Source of the DNA: Halobacteria archaeon AArc-dxtr1
GTDB taxonomy: Archaea > Halobacteriota > Halobacteria > Halobacteriales > Natrialbaceae
Length of the DNA stretch: 64,000 bases
Assembly (NCBI GenBank): GCA_025517425.1
Contig: JAOPJY010000002.1
Span: 124,001-188,000, forward strand
Reading direction: 5' to 3'
Every line of letters starts with the position of its first letter. Within the stretch, counting starts at the first letter, position 1. A model generated the notes under the pieces. The model was not told the origin of the DNA and did not search any database. It saw only the letters and a program-made list of their open reading frames with translations. Below are positions 1 through 7,814 of the stretch, piece after piece. The translations under genes and the position numbers were made by a program.

Positions 1-74
1 GGCATCGGTCCGAGGGACGCACGGATCGGCCCTAAATGCAGCGCTCGATGGGCGAAGACCGGCGACCGTCGCGC

Positions 75-1160
75 TCACTCGATCGGGCCTTGCCAGCCCT
101 CGGCCAGCGAGCGGTACGTCTCGAAACAGCGCTCGAGAACGGCGATCGAGACGCTCTCGTCGTCGGTGTGAGCCTCGCCGGGTTCGGCGGCGCCGTAGAT
201 GACGCACTCGGTTCCGGACGCGGCGAGCCAGCCGGCGTCGGTCGCGTGGGGTTTCGTCACGAATTCGGGCACGGCGGGCTGGGCGGCGTTGGCCGCCGCG
301 AGCACCAGCTCGGCGAAGGCGTCGTCGGTACACCGCATCGGCGGCAAGTCCTGGTCGACGCGCCACTCGACGTCCGCCACGTCGGCAACGCGCTCTACGG
401 GCGCGCGTTCGCTCGGCACCGTTCGCTCGTCGACGGTGACCGTACACTGATCCGGAACGACGTTCCAGGCCGAGCCGCCCTCGATCTCGGTAACGACGAG
501 CGAGCCGGCGAGGCGCTCGCCGGCGACCGACACGGTCGGTGGCTCGATCTCCCGGAGCAGATCGACGGCGTCAGTGGCCCGGTAAATTGCGTTCTCGCCG
601 GCACCCGGGTTGCTGGCGTGGGCGGCCGAACCGCGAGCGAGGATCGTACTCCCGCGGCGACCCTTGTGGGCGACGGCGACGTCGGTCACGTCGTCTCCCG
701 AATAGTTCGTCGAGCCCTCGCCGACGACGGCGTAGTCGGGGGCGAAGCCGTCCTCGATCGCGGCCTGGACGCCGACACCGCCCTGTTCCTCGCCCGCGAA
801 GCTGGCGAAGACGAGTTCGGCGTCGGGGTCGGCGTCCCGAAAGGCGAGCAGCATGGCCGCCAGCGCGCCCTTCATGTCGGCGGTGCCGCGGCCGTAGAGG
901 CGGCCATCGCGCTCCTCGAGGTGGTAGGCGTCGCCGTCGAGCTGCGAATCGGCCGGCGGAACGACGTCGTGGTGGCCGACGAGCGCGAGCGTCGGAGCGC
1001 CCTCGCCCGTGCGAGCGATGACGTTTCCAGCGTCGTCACGGACGACTGCCGCGTCGGTTTCGCGTTCGAGCCACGAGACCAGGAATCGGCCGGCTGCAGC
1101 CTCGTCTTCGTGACTCGGGATCGAGACGAGTTCGCGGGTCAGTTCGGTGACCGTCGTCAT
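75..1160 (-). CDS. M20 family metallopeptidase (ArgE/DapE/ACY1/CPG2 type)
   Basis: Probable cytosolic zinc-dependent amidohydrolase or peptidase of 361 residues. Visible family motifs are the GHHDVVPP metal-binding segment near residue 62, GRGTADMKG near 95 (bridging Asp), a GEEQ general-base/metal motif near 125, and a late PHATDAGW segment typical of the last metal ligand. The length fits M20 enzymes with a catalytic domain and an inserted dimerisation lid. Members deacylate acetyl-ornithine, succinyl-diaminopimelate or small peptides. The LysK/ArgE partners are not visible next to it, so the substrate is unassigned. The gene stands alone, with a long spacer to the divergent regulator. The family call is firm and the substrate is not. 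Confidence 0.85.
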   Translation of the reverse strand: MTTVTELTRELVSIPSHEDEAAAGRFLVSWLERETDAAVVRDDAGNVIARTGEGAPTLALVGHHDVVPPADSQLDGDAYHLEERDGRLYGRGTADMKGALAAMLLAFRDADPDAELVFASFAGEEQGGVGVQAAIEDGFAPDYAVVGEGSTNYSGDDVTDVAVAHKGRRGSTILARGSAAHASNPGAGENAIYRATDAVDLLREIEPPTVSVAGERLAGSLVVTEIEGGSAWNVVPDQCTVTVDERTVPSERAPVERVADVADVEWRVDQDLPPMRCTDDAFAELVLAAANAAQPAVPEFVTKPHATDAGWLAASGTECVIYGAAEPGEAHTDDESVSIAVLERCFETYRSLAEGWQGPIE

Positions 1161-1581
1161 GGGCGAGTGTTGGGTCCCAGCGTCGTGAGTGCACCGGTGG
1201 CGGTCACGGACCCGGCGTTGGAGGGTCAGCTGACGAGTGTCTATGCTACGCAGGTGCTAAACAGCGCAGAAAGCGGGCGGCTCTGTGAGTACCGCCCACC
1301 GAAGTGTCAGAGGCACACGACAGCGACCGAGGACCACGGGCGTGAGACGCTGTGGAGCGGTGGCTGCCGCAATGCAACAGCCAGTTCGCCGGTTTCGGTC
1401 CTTACCTTACCGTCTGTATCCGCGTACAGTCACTGAACAGTAGCAGCGATCAGAACAGGGTGTGAAACAGCGCTAAATCGGATATATTCGGGATAGAGAT
1501 CCGCTTGTAGCCGATATCGACGAATAGCCACGTCATTCTCGACGGAAGTACTAAGAGGGGTCGGGAGACAAGTCGTCGATA
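1161..1581. other. 421-bp divergent intergenic region without a convincing gene
   Basis: This spacer lies between the M20 peptidase and a divergent HTH regulator. No open frame in it has haloarchaeal codon character or a recognisable product. An AT-rich stretch at about 1549-1555 (tactaag) lies roughly 30 nt above the ATG at 1582 and could be the TATA element of a leaderless transcript. Nothing else is distinctive. Confidence 0.5.
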
Positions 1582-2361
1582 ATGGGGTACGAGTGGGGAA
1601 CACAGCTGTTTCGGTCGCCACATCGACGCACGCTTCTGCGAGAACTTCGCTCAGAGCCGGGAGACACGCAGGCGCTCGTCGAACGAGTCTCGGTCTCGCG
1701 AGTAACCGTCCAGCGACACCTCCACCAGTGCTCAGAGCTCGGCTGGGTCCAGAAGGTCGACGGTCGCTACGAGCTCACGCCGGTTGGCGAGTTCGTTTGT
1801 GAGGCCACAACGGCCTTTGTAGACCGACTGTCGGTGCTCGAAGCGCACGGGGACATCATCGACGAACTCGCTGCCATCGACGACGAGTTCGACCCGCTCT
1901 TACTCGAGGACGTAACCGTCTCCGTAGCCAATGAGACGAATCCCCACGAGCCGCTCAGCCACTACCGAAACAGCATACTCGAGGAGTCGACGGAGACGGT
2001 CCGGGGAATCTCACCGGTGTTCAGTGAACTGTTCGTCGAAACGCACGAGCAGTTGCTCGCAGCGGGAGTCGAAACGGAGCTCATTACACCGCGATCGGTA
2101 CTCGAGGTGGCACCGACACCGATGGAAGCGATTCCGACCTCGCTGTTTACTATTTTCGCGCTCGACCAGCCAATCGAGTTCGGGATGACGGTAACCGACG
2201 AGACCGCGTTCGTCGGCGTCTACGACGAGGGCGTGTTCGTCGCGTGCATCGAGAGCCAGGAGCCGGCGTTTTACGAGTGGGCAGTCGACGCCTATGAAAG
2301 CTACCGAGAGCAGGCGACCCGCGTTCCGCTCGAGGAATCCGCCGCTGGGGACGGGAACTGA
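1582..2361 (+). CDS. Winged-helix transcriptional regulator with FilR1-like C-terminal domain
   Basis: A 259-residue regulator. Residues about 15-75 form a winged helix (LLRELRSEPGDTQALVERVS, then VTVQRHLHQCSELGWVQKV and a wing-like turn YELTPVGEFV). The C-terminal half, from about residue 130, resembles the methanogenesis-type FilR1/DUF1724 sensor fold found in many haloarchaeal regulators. No membrane segment is seen, so it should act in the cytoplasm. It starts with ATG about 30 nt below an AT-rich box. It faces away from the M20 peptidase and could control either neighbour. The ligand is unknown. Confidence 0.8.
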   Translation: MGYEWGTQLFRSPHRRTLLRELRSEPGDTQALVERVSVSRVTVQRHLHQCSELGWVQKVDGRYELTPVGEFVCEATTAFVDRLSVLEAHGDIIDELAAIDDEFDPLLLEDVTVSVANETNPHEPLSHYRNSILEESTETVRGISPVFSELFVETHEQLLAAGVETELITPRSVLEVAPTPMEAIPTSLFTIFALDQPIEFGMTVTDETAFVGVYDEGVFVACIESQEPAFYEWAVDAYESYREQATRVPLEESAAGDGN

Positions 2362-2413
2362 CCACCGTCCGGTGTCCCGCAGCCTTTTATTTACGAAGGT
2401 CGAACCATACGAC

Positions 2414-4294
2414 ATGAACGTCGTGCCGGATACGAGCGTGGTCATCGACGGCCGCGTCTCGGCGCAGGTCGAAGACGGGGAGTTCGCAGACGCGACGATC
2501 TTGGTACCGGAGGCCGTCGTCGCCGAGCTCGAAGCACAGGCCAACGACGGCTACGACAGCGGCTGGGACGGGCTCTCGGAGCTCCAGCGACTCGCCGAAC
2601 TGGCAGACGAGGGGACGATCACCCTCGAGTACGTCGGCGACCGCCCCAGCGCGATCGAGCGCGGCCACGCCTCGGAGGGCGAGGTCGACGCCCTGATCCG
2701 GGATCTGGCCGAGGAACTCGACGCCACGTTCGTCACCAGCGACATCGTCCAGGCAGAGGTCGCCCAGGCGAAGGGGCTCGACGTCTCCTACGTCTCCCCC
2801 GAAGTGCGGGAAGTCGGCACGCTCGCCGTCGAGGACTACTTCGACGAGCAGACGATGAGTGTCCACCTGAAAAGCGGCGCCGTCCCGATGGCCAAACGCG
2901 GCGCTTTGGGTGAGATGCGCTACGAGGAGACCGCCGACGAGCCGCTCGACGAGGAGACGATCGACGAGTACGCCCGCGAGGTCGTCGACGGCGCCAAGGA
3001 GGCAAGCGAGGGATTCATCGAGCTCTCGGAGCCAGGGATGAAGATCGTCCAGTTCCGGGACTACCGGATCGCGATCGCCCGGCCGCCCTTCTCGGATGGC
3101 ATCGAGATCACGGCCGTCCGACCGATCGCCCAGACCGACATCGAAGACTACGAACACGCCGACGAGCTGCGAGAGCGTCTCCTGGAGCACCAGCGCGGTG
3201 TCCTGATCTCTGGCGCGCCGGGGGCAGGCAAGTCGACGTTCGCCCAGGCGGTTGCCCGGTTCATCTCGAGTCACGACTACTCGGTCAAGACGATGGAAAA
3301 GCCCCGGGACCTCCAGGTCGGCCCCGAGATTACCCAGTACACCGAACTCGGCGGCGAGATGGCCAAGACGGCCGACGCCCTGCTGATGGTCCGGCCCGAC
3401 TACACCATCTACGACGAGGTCAGAAAGACCGACGACTTCGAGGTCTTCGCGGACATGCGCCTGGCCGGCGTTGGCATGATCGGTGTCGTCCACGCCACCC
3501 GCGCGATCGACGCCCTCCAGCGCCTGGTCGGCCGGGTCGAACTCGGAATGATCCCGCAGGTCGTCGACACCGTCGTCTACATCGAGGCCGGCGAGGTCGC
3601 GAAGGTCTACGACGTGAAAACCGAGGTCAAGGTGCCCGCCGGGCTGACCGAGGAGGACCTGGCTCGTCCGGTCATCCTCATCACCGACTTCCAGACCGGC
3701 AAGCCCGAGTACGAGATCTACACGTTCAACCGCCAGGTCGTCACCGTCCCCCTCACCGACGAGGATAGTGGCCCCGGCGCCGAAACCGGCGTCGACCGCA
3801 TCGCGAAAGGCGAGATCGAACGCGAGATCCGATCGGTCGCCCGCGGTTACGTCGATGTCGAACTGAAGGGGCAGAATACGGCCGTCGTCTACGTCGAAGA
3901 CGACGACATCTCGAGTGTCATCGGGAAGGGTGGCGGGCGGATCACCGACATCGAGAACCGTTTGGGCATCGACATCGACGTGCGGACCCACGACGAGAAC
4001 CCCCACTACGGGAACAGCGGCGGCGGTGGCAGTTCCGGCGGGGCGAGTGCGGCGGGATCGACCGGTGGCGGCGCCGGCCAGCGCGTCCAGCCCGAGATCA
4101 CCTCCCGACACGTCGTGATTCCGGTCGACGGTAACCACGGCGAGACCGTCGAGGTGCAGGCCGGCGGCGAGTACCTGTTCACGGCGACGGTGAGTCGCGG
4201 GGGCGAAATACAGGTCTCGCGAGGGAGTGCGATCGCCGACGAGCTAGAGCAAGCGATCGATCGGACCCAGGCGATTACCGTCGTTCCCTCGTAG
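2414..4294 (+). CDS. PIN domain - secretion-type ATPase - KH domain protein
   Basis: A 626-residue protein with three modules. An N-terminal PIN-type nuclease fold begins VVPDTSVVIDGRV (acidic residue Asp6). A central RecA/VirB11-like ATPase carries Walker A GAPGAGKST at residues 267-275. A C-terminal KH-like RNA-binding segment (VIGKGGGRITDIENRLG, about 502-518) is followed by a Gly/Ser-rich linker and a final beta-rich tail. The ATG at 2414 was preferred over an earlier in-frame start because the PIN domain begins immediately after it and an AT-rich box (ttttattta) lies upstream. The family is widespread in archaea and its role is not established. The domains suggest ATP-driven RNA processing or remodelling, which is an inference. 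Confidence 0.88.
   Translation: MNVVPDTSVVIDGRVSAQVEDGEFADATILVPEAVVAELEAQANDGYDSGWDGLSELQRLAELADEGTITLEYVGDRPSAIERGHASEGEVDALIRDLAEELDATFVTSDIVQAEVAQAKGLDVSYVSPEVREVGTLAVEDYFDEQTMSVHLKSGAVPMAKRGALGEMRYEETADEPLDEETIDEYAREVVDGAKEASEGFIELSEPGMKIVQFRDYRIAIARPPFSDGIEITAVRPIAQTDIEDYEHADELRERLLEHQRGVLISGAPGAGKSTFAQAVARFISSHDYSVKTMEKPRDLQVGPEITQYTELGGEMAKTADALLMVRPDYTIYDEVRKTDDFEVFADMRLAGVGMIGVVHATRAIDALQRLVGRVELGMIPQVVDTVVYIEAGEVAKVYDVKTEVKVPAGLTEEDLARPVILITDFQTGKPEYEIYTFNRQVVTVPLTDEDSGPGAETGVDRIAKGEIEREIRSVARGYVDVELKGQNTAVVYVEDDDISSVIGKGGGRITDIENRLGIDIDVRTHDENPHYGNSGGGGSSGGASAAGSTGGGAGQRVQPEITSRHVVIPVDGNHGETVEVQAGGEYLFTATVSRGGEIQVSRGSAIADELEQAIDRTQAITVVPS
4205..4294 (+). repeat. Copy 1 of a tandem 90-bp repeat (true 3' end of the PIN-ATPase-KH gene)
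   Basis: The last 29 codons plus stop of the upstream gene recur at 4402-4491. The two copies differ at nine codons including the stop, and every difference is synonymous. Both copies keep the same frame. Confidence 0.95.
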
Positions 4295-4301
4295 GGAATC
4301 G

Positions 4302-4378
4302 CACTGCGAGCGAACGCAGTGAATTGAGCAGCGTTTTTGGTGCAGATTTTTGCGCGAGTGGTGCGCCAGCGGCGCACC
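4302..4378. terminator. Two stem-loops between the repeat copies
   Basis: CACTGCG (4302-4308) pairs with CGCAGTG (4315-4321) across a 6-nt loop. GGTGCGCC (4360-4367) pairs with GGCGCACC (4371-4378) across 3 nt. T-rich runs follow the first stem (gcgtttttgg, atttttgcg), so it may end transcription of the gene just upstream. Similar palindromes are common between haloarchaeal genes, so a terminator role is plausible but unproven. Confidence 0.45.
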
Positions 4379-4401
4379 CGAGTGGAAAAAGGTGCGTGTG
4401 T

Positions 4402-4491
4402 GAGATTCAGGTCTCGCGAGGGAGCGCGATCGCTGACGAGTTAGAGCAGGCGATCGATCGGACCCAGGCGATTACCGTCGTTCCGTCCTAA
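4402..4491 (+). pseudogene. Orphan second copy of the 3' end of the PIN-ATPase-KH gene
   Basis: Ninety bases encode the same 29 C-terminal residues (EIQVSRGS... to ...ITVVPS) followed by a TAA stop, with no start codon or upstream domains. Compared with the intact end at 4205-4294, nine codons differ and all differences are silent. This is what an allele of the same gene from a related strain would look like, so I read it as a relic of homologous recombination or imperfect gene replacement rather than a recent slippage duplication. It is not expected to be expressed as a protein. Confidence 0.85.
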
Positions 4492-4522
4492 ATAGGCAGA
4501 GATTGCAGCCTTCCTGCCGAGC

Positions 4523-5728
4523 TCAGTGCACTGAGAGTCGAGGACCGGGCTCTCGTCTGATCCCGTACAGACTGTCCTCACCGACCCCGACCAGCCGGTC
4601 GTCGACGACGAAGAGATCGAACGAACAGCCGAGTTCCGCGAGCGACGGGACGGCCCACCGGCGCTCGCCGCTGGTCGAGAACGCCGTGAGTTCGCAGCCG
4701 GCGGAATCCGTCGCGTTCACCACACCATAGATGCCGTCGGAGTCGGCAACGGGGCCTGTCCGGAAGGAGATATCGCGCACCCACGCCACCGCACCGTCCT
4801 CGGTGTCGACGGCCGTGAGGGTGTCGCTACCGGCGTGGTAGAGGCGGTCCTGCGACGGGACGGCTGCGGGCGTTCCGGTGACGTCGATTTCGGTAGCGAG
4901 CGTCCGATCACCGTCCGGATCGACGGTCCAAAGTTCGTCGTCGACCGAAAGGACCGCGGCGGCGTCGGTCGCAGTCAGCCACCTGCCTGTCGCCGGAAGC
5001 GATCGCTCCACGCCGACGGTTCCGTCAGGATCCAGACCGAACAGTTCGTCCCCGGCGAGGAGCCACGTTCGACCGCCAGCGACGGCGACATCGTCGACTC
5101 CAGCAGGACCGAGGCCGTCCGAGAACGAGAGCGTGAACCGCTCGTCGCCCGTGGTCGCCTCGTATCCCACTGCCTGGTCGTCGTTCGTGCCGACGAGGAG
5201 GTCGCCGTCGGTAACTAACGAGAGCGGCGGTCCGTCGTACCGGGTTCGCCAGTCGACGGCGCCGTCGTCGCCACGCGAGAAGTCGATCTCGCCGTCTTCG
5301 GTTGCGGTATCGTCCGGGCCGTCGGCGTCCGCTGTCGACTCGGCGTGTTCGAACGCGACTATCGACCCATCCTCGAGCGAGAGGAAGACTCGCCCGTCTG
5401 CGACGGCTGGACGCCCCTCGTAGAAGCGTTCGTCACCGACGCTCCAGACGGTGTCAGCGCGCGCGTCGGAGACGGTCACCGCAGTACCGTCGTCGGCGAA
5501 CATCACGTTCGACCGGTTTCGGATCCTGTAGAGGGAGGTGCCGTCGCTGCGCCACGCCAGGTCGTCGACCGACCCGAAGCCCTGAGTCTCGTGTACTGAG
5601 CCGTCGGCGTCAGCAACCCAGTCGAGTTCGCCGCCAGCGGGCTGGTAGCCACAGCCGGCGACCAAGGCCGACACTCCGGTCCCGACGGATGCGAGTAACC
5701 GCCGGCGTGAGAACCGATTGCCGGTCAT
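4523..5728 (-). CDS. Tat-exported PQQ-like beta-propeller lipoprotein
   Basis: A 401-residue secreted protein. The N-terminus has a twin-arginine motif (SRRRLLA, residues 7-13) and a lipobox LVAGC around residue 26, so it should be exported folded and lipid-anchored on the outer face of the membrane. The remainder has repeated short strands of the PQQ/WD-like type (for example DGRVFLSLEDGSIVAFE and DDELWTVDPDGD), suggesting a beta-propeller. The start codon overlaps the stop of the upstream HtpX-like protease by 4 nt (ATGA type), so the two are probably co-translated. The ligand or partner is unknown. An assembly or quality-control role near the protease is only a suggestion. Confidence 0.82.
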   Translation of the reverse strand: MTGNRFSRRRLLASVGTGVSALVAGCGYQPAGGELDWVADADGSVHETQGFGSVDDLAWRSDGTSLYRIRNRSNVMFADDGTAVTVSDARADTVWSVGDERFYEGRPAVADGRVFLSLEDGSIVAFEHAESTADADGPDDTATEDGEIDFSRGDDGAVDWRTRYDGPPLSLVTDGDLLVGTNDDQAVGYEATTGDERFTLSFSDGLGPAGVDDVAVAGGRTWLLAGDELFGLDPDGTVGVERSLPATGRWLTATDAAAVLSVDDELWTVDPDGDRTLATEIDVTGTPAAVPSQDRLYHAGSDTLTAVDTEDGAVAWVRDISFRTGPVADSDGIYGVVNATDSAGCELTAFSTSGERRWAVPSLAELGCSFDLFVVDDRLVGVGEDSLYGIRREPGPRLSVH

Positions 5729-6771
5729 ATTCCCTCGCGAGCGAGCTCTCGCAGGTGGTCGATTCGCGCTTCCGTCGGCGGATGGGTGTCGGGGAAGATA
5801 TCGGTACTGAGCAGCTCGTGGGAGCCGAACGACCGGGGCTCGAGGGGTGCGAGATAGAGCGCCTCCGCCCCACCGTCGTACCGTCTGAGGTCCTCGTCGG
5901 GAACCGCCGGCATCGTCTCGTCGATCGTCTCGAGCGCGCTCGCGAGCGCCGCCGGCGAGCCGGTGATCGTCGCTGCGGCCCGGTCGGCCGCGTACTCCCG
6001 GTGTCGGGAGAGGACGCGATAGAACAGAACGCTCGCGATCCAGAACATCGCGGACACTGCGAGGGTGAGAATCGAACAGATCACGATGACCGCCAGTGCA
6101 ACGACGATCCCCCGACCATCGCTATCGCCCCCGCCTCTCGTCCCCGCGCTGAACCGAAGAACGCGCGCCAGCCCGTAGAGGACGAAAAAGGCCGCAATCG
6201 CGAGATAGTAGGTGATCGTCGGCAAGAGCCACGCGACCGTCATCAGGCTTGCATCGCGGTTTTTCAGGTGTGCGAGCTCGTGGGCGAGCACCGCGTCGCG
6301 TTCGTCGCCGTCGAGACGGTCGAGCAGTCCCGTCGTGACGACGACCGCGCGGTCGCCGCCGCCGTCGACGGCAAACGCGTTCGGAAGCTGGGTGTCGATC
6401 ACGGCCACGTCCGGCTTCGCAACGTCGGCCTGCGCGGCGAGTCGGGTGACCGCCGCGTGGAGATCAGGATGCTGTTCGGCCGTCACCCGTCGAGCGTCGA
6501 CGGAGCCGAGAACGGCTCGCGACCCGTACCGGTACTGGACCGCCAGTCCGCCGAGGACGACGACGGTGAGCAAGACCGGGTCGACGTAGAACTCGCCGTG
6601 ATAGGGCCGGTCGTTGGCCCACTCGAGCAGGGCGATTCCGACGGTGTTCGCGAGGAAGAGGAACGTGTAGACGAAGGCGAACGGGAGAGCGACCACGAGA
6701 GCGAGCGCGAGCACCATCCGAACGCGGAACTCACGGTCGGGGTCGAATCGAGAGCCGGGGAGAGCAGACAT
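5725..6771 (-). CDS. htpX: HtpX-like M48 family membrane metalloprotease
   Basis: An integral-membrane zinc protease of 348 residues. Two hydrophobic segments occupy about residues 18-46 and 66-80. The zinc motif HELAH is at 164-168, followed by a second hydrophobic hairpin. A downstream HREYAADRAA segment supplies the third ligand Glu. HtpX/Ste24-type proteases degrade misfolded membrane proteins. The gene is first in a two-gene unit with the PQQ-like lipoprotein, overlapping it by 4 nt. The family call is secure. Haloarchaea carry several HtpX paralogues, so the symbol is used in the family sense. Confidence 0.9.
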   Translation of the reverse strand: MSALPGSRFDPDREFRVRMVLALALVVALPFAFVYTFLFLANTVGIALLEWANDRPYHGEFYVDPVLLTVVVLGGLAVQYRYGSRAVLGSVDARRVTAEQHPDLHAAVTRLAAQADVAKPDVAVIDTQLPNAFAVDGGGDRAVVVTTGLLDRLDGDERDAVLAHELAHLKNRDASLMTVAWLLPTITYYLAIAAFFVLYGLARVLRFSAGTRGGGDSDGRGIVVALAVIVICSILTLAVSAMFWIASVLFYRVLSRHREYAADRAAATITGSPAALASALETIDETMPAVPDEDLRRYDGGAEALYLAPLEPRSFGSHELLSTDIFPDTHPPTEARIDHLRELAREGI

Positions 6772-6889
6772 GTAGCGGGATCGTACAGACGGATGGCACC
6801 AACATGTTATAACCCTGTCGCGTCATCTCGGAACCGGACGCTGCCTCTCGCTCGTCGAGGAAGGCCCGCCTTGCGAGAGTCGCCGTCGG

Positions 6890-7297
6890 CTACGAGCCGG
6901 CACCGTACAGATCGGGGTTTCGCCAGTAGAACAGTACCCAGGCGGTGGCGAAGCCGGCGATCATCGCGAGGAGTTCGCGAGGAAGCTGGGAGAGACCGCG
7001 ATCGAGGCCGATCGAGATCACCAGCGCGGAGACGGTGACGGCGCCGACGAGGACGAACGTCACGTCGCCGAACATCGCCGCCTTCGGGCGCTCCCAGTAG
7101 GCTGATCGTTCTTCGTTGTACCAGACGCCCAGATAGATGACGACCAGCGACATGCTCGAGATGAGAATCACGACAAGGTAGTCAGGCGAGAGGCCGATCG
7201 GCTCGAGAACGGAGATGTAGATGGTGTTCGCGACGAGCGCGGTCACGAACAGGCCCAGTAGTAGCCAGGCCCACTGTGGGAGTCGCTCCTTGTCCAT
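6890..7297 (-). CDS. Small four-helix membrane protein of unknown function
   Basis: About 135 residues from ATG 7297; a GTG at 7312 would add five residues. Four hydrophobic segments are visible: WAWLLLGLFVTALVANTIYI, YLVVILISSMSLVVIYLGV, VTFVLVGAVTVSALVISIGL and LLAMIAGFATAWVLFYW. There are short charged loops and no catalytic or metal motif. It lies between the protease unit and a small winged-helix protein, all on the same strand but with spacers of about 50-120 nt. I do not recognise a named family. It is conserved-looking and reads as a real gene by codon use. Confidence 0.75.
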   Translation of the reverse strand: MDKERLPQWAWLLLGLFVTALVANTIYISVLEPIGLSPDYLVVILISSMSLVVIYLGVWYNEERSAYWERPKAAMFGDVTFVLVGAVTVSALVISIGLDRGLSQLPRELLAMIAGFATAWVLFYWRNPDLYGAGS

Positions 7298-7353
7298 AGT
7301 CGAGAGCGACACCGACGGAAAATAATCCTACCGCTCTCGAACGGCGAGAGCCG

Positions 7354-7647
7354 TTATTCGGCGCAGCAGGCGTCCTTTTTGGCTCCGGAGTCGTCGACAC
7401 CGCCGTCGGCCGTCATGGGCTCTTCGATCCGGTAGAGACTCTGGCGAGCGTCGGCGAAGTAGATATCCTCATCGACGATGCCGATCCCCTCGAGGCGCTC
7501 GAGTGCGTACCGGACCGTCCGGGCCGAGAGCATCGACTCCTGGACGATCTGTTTTTGCGTTAGTGGCCCGTCGTACTCGAGGACCTTGAATACGAGCTTG
7601 GCGCTCGGGGGGAGATCTTCGATCTCCTCGCCGTCAGTCTCTTCCAT
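7354..7647 (-). CDS. Small MarR/TrmB-like winged-helix protein with Cys-rich tail
   Basis: A 97-residue DNA-binding protein. Residues 10-70 form a winged helix: PPSAKLVFKVLEYDGPLTQK, a recognition-helix region SARTVRYALERLEGIGIV, and a wing DIYFADARQSLYRI. It ends in an acidic stretch closing with ACCAE. The adjacent cysteines could bind metal or sense redox state, which is speculation. Proteins of this size and pattern are common haloarchaeal transcription regulators. The ATG at 7647 is the only good start. It is co-directional with the membrane protein downstream. Confidence 0.82.
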   Translation of the reverse strand: MEETDGEEIEDLPPSAKLVFKVLEYDGPLTQKQIVQESMLSARTVRYALERLEGIGIVDEDIYFADARQSLYRIEEPMTADGGVDDSGAKKDACCAE

Positions 7648-7814
7648 GTGTCGTTTCGAACGCAGCCAGCAGCATAAAAGTTGAGCCTTACCACGGCCCG
7701 AAGAGTCATTATTGGCACAACAAGTCGATCGGAAATTGACTCGAGGGAGTCAGACGACGGGAACGCAAGGTGAGCGAACGAAGAGGGCAACGATTGTCCC
7801 GGATCGATCACCGG

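Noticed and set aside
36-1436. Long open frame (466 codons) on the plus strand opposite the M20 peptidase
   Set aside because: Composition is Gly/Arg/Val/Asp-rich without domains. The minus-strand frame shows intact M20 motifs. Long antisense frames are expected at this GC content.
2387-4138. 583-codon minus-strand frame opposite the PIN-ATPase-KH gene
   Set aside because: It has an Asp/Val/Leu-biased sequence with no motif, whereas the plus strand has Walker A and KH motifs.
5302-7038. 578-codon plus-strand frame opposite the PQQ lipoprotein and HtpX genes
   Set aside because: Extremely Arg/Ser-rich translation crossing two real genes and their overlap. It is an antisense shadow.
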